DNA of 64,000 bases, from positions 151,872-215,871 of the forward strand of contig SHZT01000004.1 of the NCBI GenBank assembly GCA_009692185.1, in the 5' to 3' direction. Positions 8,894 through 21,055 of this stretch are shown in pieces. The stretch comes from Gemmatimonadota bacterium (GTDB lineage Bacteria; Gemmatimonadota; Gemmatimonadetes; Gemmatimonadales; GWC2-71-9). Every line of letters begins with the position of its first letter. Position 1 is the stretch's first letter. The notes under the pieces were generated by a model. That model was not told the DNA's origin. It saw only the letters and a program-made list of their open reading frames with translations, and made no database searches. The translations under genes were made by a program, and so were the position numbers.

Positions 8894-9844
8894 CGCGTCG
8901 CGATCACCCTCGGCGACCCGCGGGGGATCGGCCCGGAAATCGTGGCCGCGGTCCTCAGGGATCCCCCCGTGGCGGCGGACTACGTCGTCATCGGCCCGGC
9001 CGATCTCATCTGGGATCTTCCCGGAGAACAGGTTGCCGTTGGAGGGACTGGAGACGAGAGACGCGAGACAAGTGGTACGCGTCCCTCGTCTCGCGTCTTC
9101 CCCATCACCATGGTCCCGCAGGTCGCCGGGAAACTCGCCGGACTGGCTGTGGAAGATGCTGTCCGCCGCGCTCTCTCCGGTGACGTGGATGCCATCGTCA
9201 CTGCTCCCGCCGAAAAGAAAGCGCTGCACCTGGCCGGGTATCAGTACCCGGGCCACACTGAGTGGCTCGCGGCGCTGGCAGGCAACGTGCCGGTCGCCAT
9301 GATGCTCGCCTCCGATCGCCTCAGGGTCGTGCTGGTCACGACCCACCTCGCGCTCAAGGACGTTCCGGCCTCCCTGACCCAGGGCAAGATCGTGAGCGTG
9401 GGACGGGTGACGAGGGACGCGTTGCGGGCATGGTGGGGCATCGAGAGCCCAAGGCTCGCCCTGTGTGCGCTCAACCCCCACGCCGGTGAGGGCGGCATGT
9501 TCGGCAAGGAAGACGAGACGATCCTCGCCCCGGCCGCGCGGCTCCTGGACGCTGCGGGACCGCTCCCGGCTGATACGGTGTTCGTCAGGGCGATCAAGGG
9601 AGAGTTCGATGCGGTGCTGGCGCCATATCACGACGTGGGCATGACTGCCATCAAGGTGGCGTCATTCGGTCACGCGGTGAACATCACGCTTGGTCTTCCG
9701 TTCATCCGCACGTCGCCCGATCATGGAACGGCGTTCGATATCGCAGGGAAGGGCATCGCGGACGCCAGCTCGATGCGGGAGGCGGTGAAGATGGCCGTGC
9801 AGTTGGCGGGGCGGAAGCAAGCGGATGAGCGGATGAGCGGATGA
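8894..9844 (+). CDS. pdxA: 4-hydroxythreonine-4-phosphate dehydrogenase PdxA, start codon unresolved
   Basis: PdxA oxidises 4-phosphohydroxy-L-threonine in pyridoxal phosphate synthesis. The N-terminal motif RVAITLGDPRGIGPEI is encoded from 8894, upstream of the first usable GTG at 8942. Between the in-frame TGA at 8819 and 8942 there is no ATG, GTG or TTG, so either an unusual start or a sequence error is present. Metal and substrate residues appear in YPGHTEWLA, LNPHAGEGGMFG and the closing PYHDVGM...TSPDHGTAFDIAGKG. A loop between GEQVAV and ITMVPQ (about residues 52-72) is encoded by a repeat hairpin at 9049-9105. The C-terminus KQADERMSG and the TGA stop itself come from a second repeat at 9820. 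The family is certain. Confidence 0.92.
   Translation, partial: RVAITLGDPRGIGPEIVAAVLRDPPVAADYVVIGPADLIWDLPGEQVAVGGTGDERRETSGTRPSSRVFPITMVPQVAGKLAGLAVEDAVRRALSGDVDAIVTAPAEKKALHLAGYQYPGHTEWLAALAGNVPVAMMLASDRLRVVLVTTHLALKDVPASLTQGKIVSVGRVTRDALRAWWGIESPRLALCALNPHAGEGGMFGKEDETILAPAARLLDAAGPLPADTVFVRAIKGEFDAVLAPYHDVGMTAIKVASFGHAVNITLGLPFIRTSPDHGTAFDIAGKGIADASSMREAVKMAVQLAGRKQADERMSG
9049..9105 (+). repeat. GAGACGAGAGAC-type hairpin inside pdxA
   Basis: AGACGCGAGAC at 9059-9069 pairs perfectly with GTCTCGCGTCT at 9088-9098. GAGACGAG at 9051-9058 can pair with CTCGTCTC at 9085-9092 as an alternative register. The insert is read in frame as part of PdxA. Confidence 0.7.
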
Positions 9845-9912
9845 GCGCATGAGCGGACGACGCCTGATGTCCCGTTCTTTATCTGCTCATCCGCCTATCC
9901 GCTCATCCGTCC
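9820..9912 (+). repeat. GCGGATGA-unit hairpin after pdxA
   Basis: The left arm (9820-9859) has about five GCGGATGA-like units and supplies the pdxA stop codon (TGA at 9842-9844). The right arm (9883-9911) carries CTCATCCGC units. The unit is the same as inside mfd and in the following gene. It fills most of the gap between pdxA and the next gene and could act as a transcription attenuator (inference). Confidence 0.75.
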
Positions 9913-10270
9913 ACGGAGCCCTCCATGCAGACTGATGCTCGAGAGATTTCAATGGATGATCTGCGGGACGCGCTATCCCGAGGCGAGCCGGTCACCGTGC
10001 TCGACATTCGTCACGCCCCGGACAGTGCCGAGTGGTCCATTCCCGGCAGTCTCCACTTGGACGTGTACGACGCCGTCGGGATGAACGATGCCGGGGCGCT
10101 CGGTGCTTTCACCCCGCCGTCCAGCGCGCCGGTTGTCACCGTGTGCTACCGCGGCAACACCAGCCTCCTCGCCATGGCCCAGCTTCGCCAGCGCGGCATC
10201 GAGGCCGTGTCGCTCCACGGCGGGATGCGGGCGTGGACGCTGGCGTGGAACGTGGCGGACGTGGAAGGGG

Positions 10271-10300
10271 TGGATGGGCGGATAGGCGGATGGGCGGATG
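10271..10300 (+). repeat. left repeat arm in rhodanese/MBL linker
   Basis: GCGGAT units encode GRIGGWADV, between the rhodanese and MBL domains. The 16-mer at 10285-10300 is the exact reverse complement of 10658-10673. Confidence 0.75.
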
Positions 10301-10657
10301 TTTTGCAAGTTCGGCGCACAGGAAAGGGCTGCCTGTCCTACCTCGTGGGATCCGCCGGTAAGGCTGCCGTGATTGATCCGTCCATCGATGCGCAGGTCTA
10401 CATGGACCTGGCGGCAGAGCGGAAATGGACGATCGTGGCGGTCCTCGACACCCACGTCCATGCCGATCACCTTTCGCGAGCGCGCACGCTGGTGGAAATG
10501 TCCGGTGCGAAGGTCTACCTGCCGGCGCAGAACCGCGTGAAGTACCCGTTCACGGCATTGAACGACGGCGATGTGGTGACAGTGGGCGACGCGACCCTCA
10601 CGACGTTGGCAACTCCCGGCCACACATTCGAAAGCGCCTGCTACCTGCTGGAATCAC

Positions 10658-10673
10658 CATCCGCCCATCCGCC
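10658..10673 (+). repeat. right repeat arm at the frameshift point
   Basis: CATCCGCCCATCCGCC is a perfect 16-bp inverted copy of 10285-10300, about 357 bases downstream in the same gene. The reading frame changes at this copy. Confidence 0.75.
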
Positions 10674-11040
10674 GTCTTTTCCGGCGACACGCTCTTCCTC
10701 GCGAGCGTTGGCCGTCCTGGCCTCGCCGCCAAGGCCGACGAGGAAACCAAGAAGCGTGCGGGGCTGCTCTACGCCTCGCTCCAGCGGCTCAAGGCCCTGC
10801 CCGCGACGACCCTCGTCCTGCCCTGCCACACGAGTGAGCCGGTGGCCTTCGATGGGAAGGCGCTGTCATGTACGATAGAAGAAGCGTGTCGCAACGCGAA
10901 GATGCTGAGCCTGTCCGAAGCGGATTTTGTTGAGGCCCTGCTGGCCCGAATCCCCGCACCACCGGCCAACCACCTGCGCATTGTCCAGCTGAACGAAAGG
11001 GGAGAACTGCCTGCGGACCCGAGGGACCTGGAGGCCGGGG

Positions 11041-12378
<1,338 letters not shown>

Positions 12379-12380
12379 TG

Positions 12381-13694
12381 ATGCGTAAAGTAAGAAAAAG
12401 CGACCGTGCCGCCACATTGCGGCTCCGACGGCTCAGCGTGCCGCCCCTGGCGGCCCTGTCCGGGGAGCTGTCGCGCGACGTGTCCGGTGCCGACGCCAAG
12501 ACGCGCGCCGCCGTCGAACGCATCGTGAACGCGGTGCGGAAAGACGGCGACAAGGCGCTCGTCCGGTTCCAGAAATCCTTCGACAAGTCCACGCTCAAGC
12601 CGGCCCAGTGGGAAGTGCCGCACAGCGTCTGGGAACACGCCTTGAAGCGCGTGCCCAAGGCGGTGCATGTCGCGCTGGATGGCGCCTCCGCGCGCATCCG
12701 GGATTTCGCCGAAAAGCAGGTAGCCCAGGGATTCGAGCACGTTGCCCTGGATGGGAGCCGCCTGGCCCAGCGGGTCATTCCGCTGGAGCGGGTGGGGGTC
12801 TACGTACCTGGTGGCCGGGCTGTGTATCCCTCGACTGTATTAATGACAGTCATTCCGGCGAAGGTTGCCGGCGCGAAGGAGGTCATCGTCGTCACGCCGC
12901 CTTCAGGCGCAAGCGACGTGGTGCTGGCCGCCTGCACCTACGCCAAGGCCGACCGGCTGTTCCTGGTGGGCGGCGCGCATTCGATTGCCGCGCTGGCGTA
13001 CGGCACTAAGACGATTCCGCGGGTGGACAAGATCGTGGGCCCGGGGAATAAGTGGGTCGCCGAGGCGAAGCGGGTGGTGGCCGGCACGGTCGGGATCGAC
13101 ATGATTGCGGGTCCCACCGAGGTGCTCGTGATCGCGGACGACAGTGCCGATCCGCGCCACGTTGCCGCCGACCTCATTGCGCAGGCCGAGCACGATGAAG
13201 ACGCGAGTGCCTGGTTGGTAACGACCCACGCCAGGCTGATCGACGCCGTGGACGTGGAATTGGAGAGGCAGCTCAAGACCGCGCCGCGCGCGGCGATTGC
13301 CCGCGCCTCGCTTGAGAAGAACGGCATCGCGGTTCTGGTGCCCGATGTGAAGACGGCGATCGAAGTCGCGAATCTCCGGGCGCCCGAGCACCTGCAGCTG
13401 CTGGTACGGGAGGCCGGGTCGTGGGTAGAGCAGGTGCGGCACGCGGGCGCCGTGTTCGTCGGGCCGCTGACGCCCGAGCCCGTGGGCGATTACATCGCCG
13501 GTCCCAGTCATGTGCTTCCCACCGGCGGTACCGCGCGTTTCGCCTCGCCGCTCGGCGTCTACGATTTCGTCAAGCGGATGAGCGTCATCGAATACACGCG
13601 GGAACGTCTGGAGCTGGACGCGAAGGACATCATTGCGCTCGCCGAGGCCGAGGGATTGCCGGGGCATGCGGAGGCCGTGAAAGTCCGCTTCTGA
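12381..13694 (+). CDS. hisD: histidinol dehydrogenase
   Basis: HisD carries out the last two steps of histidine synthesis (histidinol to histidine, NAD-linked, zinc enzyme). Recognisable motifs are VGPGNKWVAEAKR, DMIAGPTEVLVIADD, the zinc-site region IAQAEHDEDA, LRAPEHLQLL and the ending PSHVLPTGGTARF. At 437 aa it is of usual length. The ATG at 12381 gives an Arg/Lys-rich extension; a TTG at 12417 would fit the family start better and remove the head-to-head clash with the transporter. No other his gene is in the window, so hisD here stands alone. Confidence 0.95.
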   Translation: MRKVRKSDRAATLRLRRLSVPPLAALSGELSRDVSGADAKTRAAVERIVNAVRKDGDKALVRFQKSFDKSTLKPAQWEVPHSVWEHALKRVPKAVHVALDGASARIRDFAEKQVAQGFEHVALDGSRLAQRVIPLERVGVYVPGGRAVYPSTVLMTVIPAKVAGAKEVIVVTPPSGASDVVLAACTYAKADRLFLVGGAHSIAALAYGTKTIPRVDKIVGPGNKWVAEAKRVVAGTVGIDMIAGPTEVLVIADDSADPRHVAADLIAQAEHDEDASAWLVTTHARLIDAVDVELERQLKTAPRAAIARASLEKNGIAVLVPDVKTAIEVANLRAPEHLQLLVREAGSWVEQVRHAGAVFVGPLTPEPVGDYIAGPSHVLPTGGTARFASPLGVYDFVKRMSVIEYTRERLELDAKDIIALAEAEGLPGHAEAVKVRF

Positions 13695-13788
13695 TCTCAC
13701 TTGTATTTTCTAAAGTGCCCGGGTATGTTGGCCAAACGAGGGCAGTTGTCTATCGCTAACTAGTTGATTTTAAAGGCGTTACAAAACA

Positions 13789-15701
<1,913 letters not shown>

Positions 15702-15702
<1 letters not shown>

Positions 15703-15956
15703 TGTCCAACATTCTTACAGCGGGGGGGTGGGCCATGCTGCCGTGGGAAACGTCGGGTTCGCCGCTGGGCGCCGCGCGACGCGGGGCTGAGGACGGTGAC
15801 GACGAGGAAGCCGCTACGGAGGAGGAGTTCGAGGAAGAGGATGAGTACGATGACGATGAAGACGAGGAGGATAAAGACGAAGACGATGACGAGTCAGAAG
15901 ATGAGGACGAAGAAGAAGATTACGACGCCCCGGAAGAAGAGACCGACGACGAGTGA
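15702..15956 (+). CDS. small highly acidic protein of unknown function
   Basis: An 84-residue protein coupled to typA by a one-base stop/start overlap. The first ~28 residues are ordinary ([19 protein letters not shown]). From about residue 29 on it is almost entirely Asp and Glu with a few Tyr, Ser and Lys, so it must be strongly negatively charged and disordered. I do not recognise a family. Similar acidic tails can mimic nucleic acid or bind basic ribosomal proteins, so a link with TypA at the ribosome is possible but is inference. The Asp/Glu-only composition also arises easily from GA-rich low-complexity DNA. Confidence 0.6.
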
Positions 15957-15962
15957 AGAGTG

Positions 15963-16036
<74 letters not shown>

Positions 16037-16047
16037 TAAGGTAAAGC

Positions 16048-16084
16048 GAAACCCCGCGAGCACATACGCTCACGGGGTTTTCTC
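16048..16084 (+). terminator. Rho-independent terminator after tRNA-Ile
   Basis: The hairpin AAACCCCG...CGGGGTTTT lies 12 bases past the tRNA and ends in a T-run. Confidence 0.7.
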
Positions 16085-16199
16085 GCGCATGCCGCTATTG
16101 TGCCTCTTTTGTGCCCCGGACCGGCGACGAAAGAGGCTCCGGCCTCGGTCGCCGTACCTATCCGGTGCCGTTCTGCACCACCGGATACGACATCCTTGA

Positions 16200-16374
16200 T
16201 ACGCAAACCCTCTTGTGTGACGGAGATAATTGGGTGGCCGAGCTCACCGGCAATCCGCTTCTTGATCTCGAACAGCTGGCGCCCGCGGAGTATGCTCCAA
16301 TCATTGGGTACTGCCCCCAGCCAAACGACACCTGAATCCCTCATTTCCGGATACGGCTTGAGGTCGGCGATCAC
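16200..16374 (-). pseudogene. type I restriction HsdS fragment
   Basis: The N-terminus reads MIADLKPYPEMRDSGVVWLG, then VPNDWSILRGRQLFEIKKR and HPIISVTQEGLRIKDV. This matches the start of a type I specificity subunit, the first part of target-recognition domain 1. After about residue 58 the similarity ends; the frame runs on as unrelated sequence to 16024, across the terminator and tRNA. Normal HsdS is roughly 400 aa with two target-recognition domains, so this piece cannot be functional. Its ATG overlaps the end of the hsdM gene (ATGA). Confidence 0.75.
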
Positions 16375-17516
16375 GACTGGCTCCCGTCGCCCATCTGGCG
16401 CTCATACGACTGGCGCACGAGCCCCATGACGTACGGCAGCTCGTCGAGCGACCTGTTCGACGCCATGTTGGCAAGGAAAAGCATCTGGCCGTCGCTGGAG
16501 CGCGTTACGAGCGACAGCTCCTCGCCCTTGTGCATCACCTTGAAGCGGGGGTCGCGCATCCCGTCTTTCCCGCCCATCGCCTCCATGTCCTTCTTCCAGC
16601 TCTTGCCGTAGGGCGGGTTGGCGAGCATGAAGTCGAACTCTTGCGCCGGGAAGGCATCGTGCGAGAGGGTGGACCATTCCGCGCCGCCGACGATGTGGTC
16701 CGCGCTCTCGCTCTCCCCTTTGAGCAGCATGTCCGCCTTGCAGACGGCGTATGTCTCCGGATTGATCTCCTGCCCATAGAGCACACTCTTCACGTCCTGC
16801 TTCCGCTTCGCCCCGATGGCCGTGAGCGTTTCTTCCCCGACGGTGAGCATGCCGCCCGTGCCGCAGGCGCAATCGTAGAGCAGGTAAGTGCCGGATTTGA
16901 GCTGGCTCTCGATCGGCAGGAATACGAGGTTCGCCATGAGCCGCACAGCGTCGCGCGGCGTCCAGTGTTCCCCGGCCTCCTCGTTGTTCTCCTCGTTGAA
17001 TCTCCGAACCAGTTCTTCGAAAACCGTACCCATCGAGTGGTTGTCCACCCGGGCAGGGGACAGGTCGATCTCGGGGTCGAGGAACTTGTTGATCAGCGTT
17101 CCGAGGGCGTCGGCCTTGGACAGGGTGGAAAGCTGATTCCGGAGTTTGAAGTTCTCGATGATGTCCTGGACGTTGGGCGAGAACCCGTTCAGGTAGTCCT
17201 CGAAGTCCGCCAGCAACTGTTGCTGGCTGCCGCGGGACTGGAGATCGCGCAATGTGAACTTCGATGTGTTGTAGAAGGATTGGCCCGCCGCATCCCGGAG
17301 TGCGGCCGCCTGCTCGGTGATGCCGCTCTTGTCGAGGAGTTTCTTGGTTTCGAGGACCTTGCTCTTGGTCGGCTCGAGCACCGCGTCCATGCGCCGGATG
17401 ACGCACATCGGCAGGATGACGTCGGGGTACTTGCCGCGCTTGAACAGGTCGCGGAGGACATCATCGGCGATGCCCCAAATGAAGGAGACGATCTTGTTGT
17501 GGGTGCTCTGGTCCAC
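16371..17516 (-). pseudogene. hsdM: HsdM-like N6-adenine methyltransferase, C-terminally truncated
   Basis: It starts at the GTG at 17516, with a ribosome site overlapping the previous gene's stop. The HsdM N-terminal helical domain (IWGIADDVLRDLFKRGKYPDVILP) is followed by the methylase fold: YDCACGTGGML (SAM site), the catalytic NPPY in LANPPYGKSWKKD, and SSDGQMLFLANM. There the family similarity stops and the last ~28 residues (NRSLDELPYVMGLVRQSYER...) are unrelated. At 381 aa it lacks the usual C-terminal third. No HsdR is present, and HsdS is only a stub. The catalytic residues remain, but a working modification system is unlikely. Confidence 0.82.
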
Positions 17517-17532
17517 TATCTGTTGCGCTCCT

Positions 17533-18249
17533 CTATCGGTCCAGGTGGCGGGCTTTCTTTTTCTTGGCGTGTTTGATCTGCAGTTTCACGTCCATGCTGA
17601 ACCCCACACCGACGATGTGGTAGGTGCGGTTGTAGAACTTCGCATAGTCCGGCCGGTAGATGTAATGCAGGTCAACCTTGCCGTGCTTCATGAAGTCCCA
17701 TTGCAGGCCGACGGAGTTGCGCCAGTTGTCGACGGGGAAGACGCCGGTGAAGGCAAAGTACGGCTCCACCGAACCGTACACCGTTACATGCTTGGTGGCT
17801 GGTATCTTCGCCCGCACGCGCGTGCGCAGGACTCCCCGTGACCCCTGCTCTGCGTCGTCGTCCTCAAACTCGCGCTGGTACTGAAACATGGGACGAAACG
17901 AGATCGTGAGGCGGCCTCTCTTCGTTTCCAGCTCGGCGCCGACACCAAATCGATGAGAGACTTCCTCGGCGACCCTCGCGAGCCGGTAGTTGGCGAAGAC
18001 AGCCAGGTGCTTCCGAAGGGGGTGGCCCAGCTCGCCGCTGACGTACGAGCCGTGATAGACCGACGAATTGCCGATCATGCGGCCTTCGTAGCCGACCGAC
18101 GCGTCCCACTTACTTGGGAGGTTCAGGTTCACCTGCGCCGCGAACCGGCTCTGCACGTCCACCGGGTCCTCCCGGCTGGTCTGCGCGCGGAGTCCGGCAC
18201 CGTTTGCGAGTGCAAGGACGAGCGCCGCCCGGCAGGTTTGCTTGTGCAT
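17533..18249 (-). CDS. DUF2490-type outer-membrane protein
   Basis: The ATG at 18249 gives a signal peptide (MHKQTCRAALVLALANGAGLRA) and a mature protein of about 215 aa. Alternating aromatic/hydrophobic strands suggest a small beta-barrel: DASVGYEGRMIGNSS, VFANYRLARVAEEVSHRFGVG, FRPMFQYQREFEDDD, NSVGLQWDFMKHGK, LHYIYRPDYAKFYNRTYHIVGVGF. This pattern fits DUF2490, whose function is unknown. The C-terminus is basic (KHAKKKKARHLDR). A TATACAGT-like -10 box lies just upstream. The gene ends 16 bases before hsdM, in the same direction. Confidence 0.7.
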   Translation of the reverse strand: MHKQTCRAALVLALANGAGLRAQTSREDPVDVQSRFAAQVNLNLPSKWDASVGYEGRMIGNSSVYHGSYVSGELGHPLRKHLAVFANYRLARVAEEVSHRFGVGAELETKRGRLTISFRPMFQYQREFEDDDAEQGSRGVLRTRVRAKIPATKHVTVYGSVEPYFAFTGVFPVDNWRNSVGLQWDFMKHGKVDLHYIYRPDYAKFYNRTYHIVGVGFSMDVKLQIKHAKKKKARHLDR

Positions 18250-18362
18250 GGAAATCACCGTACTGTATATGGTGTCCGAGCCGCCCGGCAAATGAAGATC
18301 CTGCCGAGGCCAAGCGCGAGGCAGGAACGACCCACACGTCGTGCAGCAGAGGTCCCCCACGG

Positions 18363-19316
18363 ATGGTCAGCCCAACTGGCACGAATCAGGTGAGTTCGCG
18401 GTTGTCGCCTCGCTGGTCGCCGGGCGCTGCCGTGGTTGTGCTGGCGGTCCTGCTTGCGTTTGCCGGCGTCTCCTGCGAACCGACGCCTGTCGTCAGGGGC
18501 TCCTCGTTCCGCGTTGTGGTGATCTCGCTCGACGGATTGCGGCCAGACGCCATAACTGCGGCGAATGCACCCACGCTCATGCGCCTGATCCAGGAGGGTG
18601 CCGCGACCCTCACGGCGCAGACGGTACTGCCCAGCCTGACGTTGCCGGCCCATACGTCCATGGTCACCGGGCTCGTCCCGGAGCGGCATGGCATTACCTG
18701 GAACGACGACACGTCCCCGCCAGAGCCGGTTGACCTGATCACGATCTTCGATTACGCGACGCGGGCGGGGTACACGAGCGCGATGTTCGTCGGGAAGTCG
18801 AAGCTCATCCCTCTCGTGCATCCGGGGGCACCGACGAAGGTGAGCATTCCCCCGGTTGGCCAGGTCTGGGGGTCCGAAATCGTCAGCGCTCAGGTCCGGG
18901 AGTACCTGTCGGCCGCGACGGCCCGGCCCAACCTGCTGTTCATTCATTTTCCCGACATCGACGCCGCGGGTCACGCGTACGGGTGGATGTCGACCCAGTA
19001 TCTCGCTGCCGTGCAGCACGCCGATTCGGGCGTTGCCCGCGTCTGGCAGGCCGCCAAGCAAACCTTCGGCTCGGACCTCACGCTGATCGTGACCGCGGAT
19101 CACGGAGGGGTCGGCGGTGGTCATGCCGAGGGCTCGCGCCTGTCCACGACGATTCCGTGGATTGCTTGGGGGAACGGAGTCACGCCGAAAATCCTGTCTA
19201 GTGATACCCGTGGCGTTGACACCGGGCCGACCGCGCTGTGGCTCCTCGGGCTCTCCCCGCCGACGGATTGGGACGGCGTGCCCGTCACCAGCGCGTTTCC
19301 GGCGCTGGCGCCGTAG
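18363..19316 (+). CDS. alkaline-phosphatase-superfamily nucleotide pyrophosphatase/phosphodiesterase
   Basis: This is an exported hydrolase of the type I phosphodiesterase/nucleotide pyrophosphatase family. The ATG at 18363 begins a hydrophobic export signal ending near AFAGVSCEP, possibly a lipoprotein site. Metal and catalytic motifs are VVVISLDGLRPDAI (metal Asp), LPSLTLPAHTSMVTG with Thr as likely nucleophile, HFPDIDAAGHAYG, and TADHGGVGGGHAEG. At about 317 aa it is compact. It could act on nucleotide or phosphodiester substrates outside the cytoplasm; the substrate cannot be told. Its 3' end overlaps the convergent cotH gene by 32 bases. Confidence 0.85.
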   Translation: MVSPTGTNQVSSRLSPRWSPGAAVVVLAVLLAFAGVSCEPTPVVRGSSFRVVVISLDGLRPDAITAANAPTLMRLIQEGAATLTAQTVLPSLTLPAHTSMVTGLVPERHGITWNDDTSPPEPVDLITIFDYATRAGYTSAMFVGKSKLIPLVHPGAPTKVSIPPVGQVWGSEIVSAQVREYLSAATARPNLLFIHFPDIDAAGHAYGWMSTQYLAAVQHADSGVARVWQAAKQTFGSDLTLIVTADHGGVGGGHAEGSRLSTTIPWIAWGNGVTPKILSSDTRGVDTGPTALWLLGLSPPTDWDGVPVTSAFPALAP

Positions 19317-20664
19317 GTCCGCGCAGAAAGTCCTCGAGTTCCAGCCGGCGGTTGGCGACAAACCCCTTGAGCGTCGGCAACGCGTTGATGAAGGCCCCGC
19401 TGCTCGTATGGGTGTGTCCGGGCTGCTCTCCGTTCAGACCGATGACGTGCGGCGCGACCATTCCGTGGTACTTCTCGAAAAGTCCGTCCAGCCTCCCCTG
19501 CGTGAAGACGCCTTGGTAGAAGGCCTGCAGCTGGGCCCGGTAGCGCGCCCAGTAAACCGGGTCGTCCGCGAGGTAGCGAATCAGCGGCCCGTCCGTGTCG
19601 TCCACTTCCGTCAGCGCGAGGTCGACGCCGGCGTCAGGGTCGAGGTAGAAGGAGTTGTTCTGGTCCCAGGGAATCCACCGCAGCTGTCCGGACGAGTGGT
19701 GGTAGAGGTAGTAGTTGTGAGGGACGATGCCGTATGCGTCCCAGCTGACGATGGTGTTGTTGACGGCCAGGTACTTGAGGAAGAGGTCGACGTCGAACAC
19801 CGTTTCGAGATTGGCGCGCCACTGCGCAGGATTGCCGGACCGCAGGTCGGTGTCATTGAGCGCCCTGATCAGTGCCCGGATGTCTGAGAAGTCCGTGGTC
19901 GTCCGATTGTTCTGCTGCGGGAAGTCCGATTCGCGCGTCCATCCCAGGAGTGTCGCGAACGGCTTGTAGAGGGTTCCGCGCTCCTCGCCGAACTGGTCCA
20001 GCAGCATTTGGTCCTCGACCGCTTCGACCATCGTGTAGACGCCGTTGTACACGAGCCCCTGCCCGAGATCGATGTACACCCGGTAGTACGCCGTCCGCGG
20101 GGACGGCACTCCCGCCAAGCGGAACACCTCGTTCGCCACCTTTTCCCGCAGCAGCGACGGGTCAAAGGCGTTGGGGGCCATGGTCGTCTCCCGAAAGCCG
20201 TAGAAGCGCTGGTTCCAGGTTTCTGGGTACGTGTCCTCGAATTCGTCGAACTTGAGCCGGAACGGGAGCTTGTAGTTCCCCGCGTTCCACGAGTAATTGA
20301 GGGACGCGGCGCCCTTCAGGCGAAAGCCGACATGCTTCCACGTCTTCCCGTTGAAGCGAAGCTCGGCGTCGACAAAATCGGGGTCCTCCGACGGATAGGG
20401 GCCGCAGCACGGATGATCGCCGGCGCCAAAGTCGAAACCCCAGAGGTGGGTCATATTCGCGCGGATGCCCGCCCATTTGGAGGCGTTGAGGATGATGTCC
20501 ATCCGGTTGACGGAGTCCTGGGGGAAGACGACGGCGTAGTTCGCGGGCGACTGGCCATGGGTGGCCTTGGTCCAGTCGGAGTTGTAGTTGGCAGGGTCGA
20601 ACGGCGCCCTGCACGAGGCGAGGAGGATTGCCCCGAGAGGGAGGCACTTCAAGACGCTTCGCAT
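19285..20664 (-). CDS. CotH-kinase-family lipoprotein
   Basis: The ATG at 20664 begins MRSVLKCLPLGAILLASC, a lipoprotein signal with cleavage before Cys. The remainder (~440 aa) is a CotH-like protein kinase domain: NASKWAGIRANM, ELRFNGKTWKHVGFRLKG, LPFRLKFDEFEDTYP, VYIDLGQGLVYNGVYTMVEAVED, and the active-site-like WIPWDQNNSFY. CotH phosphorylates spore-coat proteins in Bacillus; exported homologues exist in non-sporulating bacteria with unknown targets. The frame is open upstream with no stop into the remains of another lipoprotein gene, so an unusual longer fusion cannot be excluded. Confidence 0.85.
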   Translation of the reverse strand: MRSVLKCLPLGAILLASCRAPFDPANYNSDWTKATHGQSPANYAVVFPQDSVNRMDIILNASKWAGIRANMTHLWGFDFGAGDHPCCGPYPSEDPDFVDAELRFNGKTWKHVGFRLKGAASLNYSWNAGNYKLPFRLKFDEFEDTYPETWNQRFYGFRETTMAPNAFDPSLLREKVANEVFRLAGVPSPRTAYYRVYIDLGQGLVYNGVYTMVEAVEDQMLLDQFGEERGTLYKPFATLLGWTRESDFPQQNNRTTTDFSDIRALIRALNDTDLRSGNPAQWRANLETVFDVDLFLKYLAVNNTIVSWDAYGIVPHNYYLYHHSSGQLRWIPWDQNNSFYLDPDAGVDLALTEVDDTDGPLIRYLADDPVYWARYRAQLQAFYQGVFTQGRLDGLFEKYHGMVAPHVIGLNGEQPGHTHTSSGAFINALPTLKGFVANRRLELEDFLRGPTAPAPETRW

Positions 20665-21055
20665 GGTCGAGTCGAGTTTATGCTCCGGTTGGAGACTTGC
20701 CAAGAGCCGATGCGCCTTCCGCATGCCGATACGGAGTACAGGTCCGCGAGCGTCCCGGCCGCCCGGCGTCTGAGGTATGGATCCTGACGGTGGCTCGGCG
20801 GGCCGGAGCGGCTCGTTCTGCCCGTTGGGCACCATCAGCACATCGCCGTGGGCATGCTCGCCGTCGGCCACGGTGAAGGCGGAGTCTCCGGGCTGGGGGA
20901 TGAACGTGATACCTCCGCTCCGCCCACCGTGGCCGACGGAATAGGTGCCGACCCACTCTCCGACCAGCAGAGGGCGGGCGGCCGGGTCCGCGCGAATGGG
21001 AAACGGCGCCGGCGCAGCCGACGAGCAGGGCGGCGATCAGCGCGATGTTCGTCAA
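20665..21055 (-). pseudogene. frameshifted small lipoprotein gene
   Basis: A TTG at 21055 starts MTNIALIAALLVGCAGAV, a clear lipoprotein signal. The frame then turns into low-complexity Arg-rich sequence. In the next frame, from about 20998, a sensible continuation appears: LLVGEWVGTYSVGHGG, GITFIPQPGDSAFTVADG, GDVLMVPNGQ. One indel near 21000 therefore separates signal and body. The second frame has no stop before the cotH ATG, so the 3' end is also lost. I do not recognise the family; the EW-GTY start resembles a lipocalin-like strand, with low certainty. It overlaps the end of the peptidase remnant upstream. Confidence 0.6.

Noticed and set aside
3434..9912. GCGGATGA arrays as possible CRISPR
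   Set aside because: Units are 8 bp, contiguous and without spacers; no cas genes in the window.
10271..10673. Pair of 16-bp inverted copies as ends of an insertion sequence
   Set aside because: The DNA between them encodes the MBL domain and no transposase; no target duplication seen.
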